Assembly: GCA_000024525.1 (NCBI GenBank)
Contig: CP001769.1
Location: 6,419,001 to 6,483,000 of the forward strand
Length of the DNA: 64,000 nucleotides
DNA from: Spirosoma linguale DSM 74
GTDB lineage: Bacteria; Bacteroidota; Bacteroidia; Cytophagales; Spirosomataceae
Direction: 5' to 3'
Positions 61,887 to 64,000 of this stretch are shown here, piece by piece (position 1 is the first letter of the stretch; each line of letters starts with the position of its first letter). A model generated the notes under the pieces. It ran no database searches and was not told the DNA's origin. It saw only the letters and a program-made list of their open reading frames with translations. A program made the position numbers and the translations under genes.

Positions 61887-62981
61887 ATGGACTTTAAAGA
61901 CCAAATTAAACAATTGGCTGACCGAGTTTCTCGCTTAAAAGATTCTATTTTAACTGAAGAGGCTACCAAGAACGCATTAATCATGCCTTTTCTGAATACC
62001 CTAGGTTATGATGTTTTTAACCCTTTTGAAGTAGTGCCAGAGTTTATTTCAGATATTGGCACTAAGAAGGGTGAAAAAGTAGATTACGCTATTATGCGTG
62101 AAACAAACGGAACACTTGAGCCTAGTATACTGATGGAGTGTAAGCATTGGAAACAAGCTTTAACGCTGCATGATAATCAACTACTTCGCTACTTTCACGT
62201 TACAAAAGCCCGTTTTGGCATCCTTACAAACGGTATCATTTATCGTTTCTATACAGACCTGGTAGCTCCCAATAAGATGGATGAACACCCTTTCCTTGAA
62301 ATTGACATGCTTGATTTAAAGGAAAGTCAGATTGAGGAGTTAAAGAAGTTCAGTAAACCTTATTTCGATGTTGATCAAATCTTAAGTACGGCCAGTGAAC
62401 TTAAGTACACAAGCGCCCTTAAAGTCATAATGGCCCATGAATTTGCCAACCCCTCCGAATACTTTGTCAAGTACTTTGCGAAAAGCGTTTATGAAGGTAC
62501 GTTAACGGCTAAGATGGTTGACTACTTTACGGGTATAGTAAAGAAATCAATTGCGCAGACAATTTCTGAGCAAATTACAGGAAGGCTAAAAACCGCACTA
62601 GTCCAAGAAGAACAGGCAATCCCTACAATGGTCGAACAGCCAGCAGCAGTTGAGGAGAAGTCGGGTCCTATTGTTATTACAACTGCTGAGGAGTTAGAAG
62701 GATTTTATATTGTTAGATCAATTTTGCGCCCTTACCTAGAATACCATCGCATTGTTCATCGGGACGCTCAATCTTACTTTGCTATCCTTCTTGATGATAA
62801 CAACCGTAAGCCTATTTGTAGATTACATTTTAACGGACTAAAGAAGTACATAGGTATTATTGATGCAGACAAAAAAGAAACCCGGCTTGAGTTGCAAGGC
62901 TTAGACGACATCTATAATTACAGCGAAGCACTTCAACAAACAGTACTTGCTTATACAAAAGCAGCTGTAAAGGTTGAATAA
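61887..62981 (+). CDS. HsdR-N-domain (type I restriction-like nuclease domain) protein
   Basis: The 364-residue protein starts with a PD-(D/E)xK-type domain: NALIMPFLNTLGYDVFNPFE, KVDYAIM and ILMECKHWKQ (residues ~65-90), then FGILTNGIIYRFYTD. This matches the N-terminal nuclease domain of HsdR, but there is no helicase part. Residues ~140-250 are helical, and ~265-364 form a separate domain (FYIVRSILRPYLEYHRIVH). Such stand-alone proteins are common in bacteria and their role is unsettled; phage defence or DNA repair are possible. It is AT-rich and lies alone on its strand, with a terminator after it. Confidence 0.72.
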   Translation: MDFKDQIKQLADRVSRLKDSILTEEATKNALIMPFLNTLGYDVFNPFEVVPEFISDIGTKKGEKVDYAIMRETNGTLEPSILMECKHWKQALTLHDNQLLRYFHVTKARFGILTNGIIYRFYTDLVAPNKMDEHPFLEIDMLDLKESQIEELKKFSKPYFDVDQILSTASELKYTSALKVIMAHEFANPSEYFVKYFAKSVYEGTLTAKMVDYFTGIVKKSIAQTISEQITGRLKTALVQEEQAIPTMVEQPAAVEEKSGPIVITTAEELEGFYIVRSILRPYLEYHRIVHRDAQSYFAILLDDNNRKPICRLHFNGLKKYIGIIDADKKETRLELQGLDDIYNYSEALQQTVLAYTKAAVKVE

Positions 62982-63094
62982 TATTGAGAAAAGGATAAAA
63001 CTTACAATGAGCGTAATGGGGGCTGTACAACAGTTAGCCTAAGCACGAGTACCATGCGTTCCGATTTCGTCAAATTCCACTACTGATAATTAAC

Positions 63095-63126
63095 CCCTTG
63101 CAATTTTTATATTGCAAGGGAATTTT
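63095..63126 (+). terminator. Terminator after the HsdR-N gene
   Basis: CCCTTGCAAT pairs with ATTGCAAGGG across TTTTAT, followed by AATTTTTG. Confidence 0.7.
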
Positions 63127-63197
63127 TGTGAGTATAAATTTTGGTATAAAAAGAAATAAAATTGCTGTACTACCATTCTTTGTCAGATAACACCTCT

Positions 63198-64000
63198 ATG
63201 AAACAACTATTTACTTTACTTCTTTTATTACCTCTTCTAACATACGGCCAAACCAATTTTATTGGATCTCCCAACTCCACATCTTTAGGAGCTTACAATA
63301 TCTTAATTGGGCTTAGGGTTGGGCAGGCTATGGCGACCAATGGTTGGTACAACACGTTTGTCGGCTTTCAAACTGGTCTAAGTAATACAGAAGGATCAGG
63401 GAACTCAATCATTGGTAGTCAAGCTGGACAGTCCAATACCACTGGCCGTTATAATGTATTTCTGGGGTCCGCTGCGGGAATTAATAATACAACTGCTCAC
63501 GGAAATACATTTATCGGCTCTTCATCAGGCTTTGCCAATCAAACAGGCACTCGGAATACTTACTTAGGTTATTACTCTGGATATGACAATCAATTTGCTT
63601 CAGATAATGTCTTCCTAGGCAACGAAGCGGGCCAAAATGCTATAGGTGATTATAACGTATTTGTAGGTTCGTCATCGGGGAAATCAAGCAAAACTGGAAA
63701 AAATAATGTGTTTGTTGGTTTCGAAACGGGCAAGGTAAATGACTACGGCGAAAACAACGTGTTTACGGGTTTCCAAGCAGGAATGTCAAATACAATAGGA
63801 GTCCGAAATGTATTTGATGGCTACCAGGCCGGTTTTGCAAATATTAATGGATTTGGGAATGTTTTTACAGGATGTACGGCAGGCTACTCAAATACGTCTG
63901 GTTCTGGAAATGTATTCACTGGCCAAAATGCAGGTTTTTCAAATACATCCGGAGATGGGAACGTATTCAATGGCCTAAACGCAGGGTATGCGAATACCGT
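63198..64000 (+). CDS. Exported repeat protein, partial (runs off the right edge)
   Basis: The visible ~267 residues begin with a signal peptide (MKQLFTLLLLLPLLTYGQT). The rest is a tandem repeat of about 23 residues with the pattern NxFxGxxAGxxNTxGxG, for example NTFIGSSSGFANQTGTRN and NVFTGQNAGFSNTSGDGN. This pattern is like the beta-helical heads of trimeric adhesins (YadA/hemagglutinin type) or phage tail fibres with an S74 chaperone end. The C-terminus is outside the window. It is AT-rich and likely a surface adhesin. Confidence 0.72.
   Translation, partial: MKQLFTLLLLLPLLTYGQTNFIGSPNSTSLGAYNILIGLRVGQAMATNGWYNTFVGFQTGLSNTEGSGNSIIGSQAGQSNTTGRYNVFLGSAAGINNTTAHGNTFIGSSSGFANQTGTRNTYLGYYSGYDNQFASDNVFLGNEAGQNAIGDYNVFVGSSSGKSSKTGKNNVFVGFETGKVNDYGENNVFTGFQAGMSNTIGVRNVFDGYQAGFANINGFGNVFTGCTAGYSNTSGSGNVFTGQNAGFSNTSGDGNVFNGLNAGYANT

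Noticed and set aside
1..64000. CRISPR arrays, rRNA and tRNA genes
   Set aside because: I looked for regular short direct repeats with unique spacers and for cloverleaf patterns and saw none; repeats seen are coding, palindromic or MITE-like.

Overview
The window looks like a chromosomal segment of a Bacteroidota bacterium of the order Cytophagales. A Spirosoma-like genome is my best guess, inferred from gene types and style rather than from any database match. Supporting signs are a type IX secretion (T9SS) sorting tail on a HYR/PKD protein, a CarboxypepD_reg TonB-dependent receptor, decayed RHS/YD-repeat polymorphic toxin genes, a gingipain-family (C25) peptidase, a TreY-MalQ fusion, TAnnTTTG-type promoter boxes, and few Shine-Dalgarno sequences. 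I see no rRNA, tRNA or CRISPR array.

Layout. 1-2.5 kb: a CheB-like methylesterase and a receiver-domain protein on the minus strand, with a second receiver protein facing away. 2.5-3.8 kb: a secreted HYR/PKD T9SS cargo. 3.9-5.6 kb: an unusually long AT-rich gap with a 23-bp hairpin and a 14-bp palindrome just before the next gene. 5.6-11.8 kb: a 1633-residue repeat protein (three ~180-residue coiled-coil-like units, then eight FnIII domains) and a polysaccharide-deacetylase-like exported protein. 11.8-17.9 kb: a decayed RHS locus on the minus strand. It has an M23-peptidase toxin tip followed by a small exported protein, an IS630-type insertion sequence, a second RHS tip followed by a membrane protein, and a displaced copy of the RHS core. 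18-27.9 kb: envelope proteins, then a trehalose operon (treZ, treY-malQ) followed by a flavin oxidoreductase, a lipoprotein and a NUDIX hydrolase. 28-34.5 kb: a GT87-like glycosyltransferase, a TonB receptor and an MFS transporter, separated by long perfect hairpins. 35-40.3 kb: a chagasin-like inhibitor next to a papain-like protease, then an oxidative-stress group (SDR oxidoreductase, an SdhB-like iron-sulfur protein without its partners, manganese catalase). 40.6-43.6 kb: small lipoprotein and membrane genes with two 129-bp MITE-like elements. 44-54.3 kb: a C25-family peptidase without a signal peptide, outer-membrane proteins, a GDPD lipoprotein, a metallophosphoesterase, and a vWA-like lipoprotein with its partner. 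54.3-59.6 kb: an exported amidohydrolase, a TM2 protein, and a tight four-gene operon with LolA-like and YidD-like proteins. 59.6-64 kb: a more AT-rich end with a truncated barrel gene, an IS630-derived MITE, two barrel proteins, an HsdR-N-domain protein, and a repeat protein that runs off the window.

The strongest candidates for something not yet described are the nested RHS toxin/immunity cassettes, the inhibitor-protease pair, the C25 peptidase that appears cytoplasmic, the YidD/LolA operon, and the families of long intergenic palindromes and MITEs.
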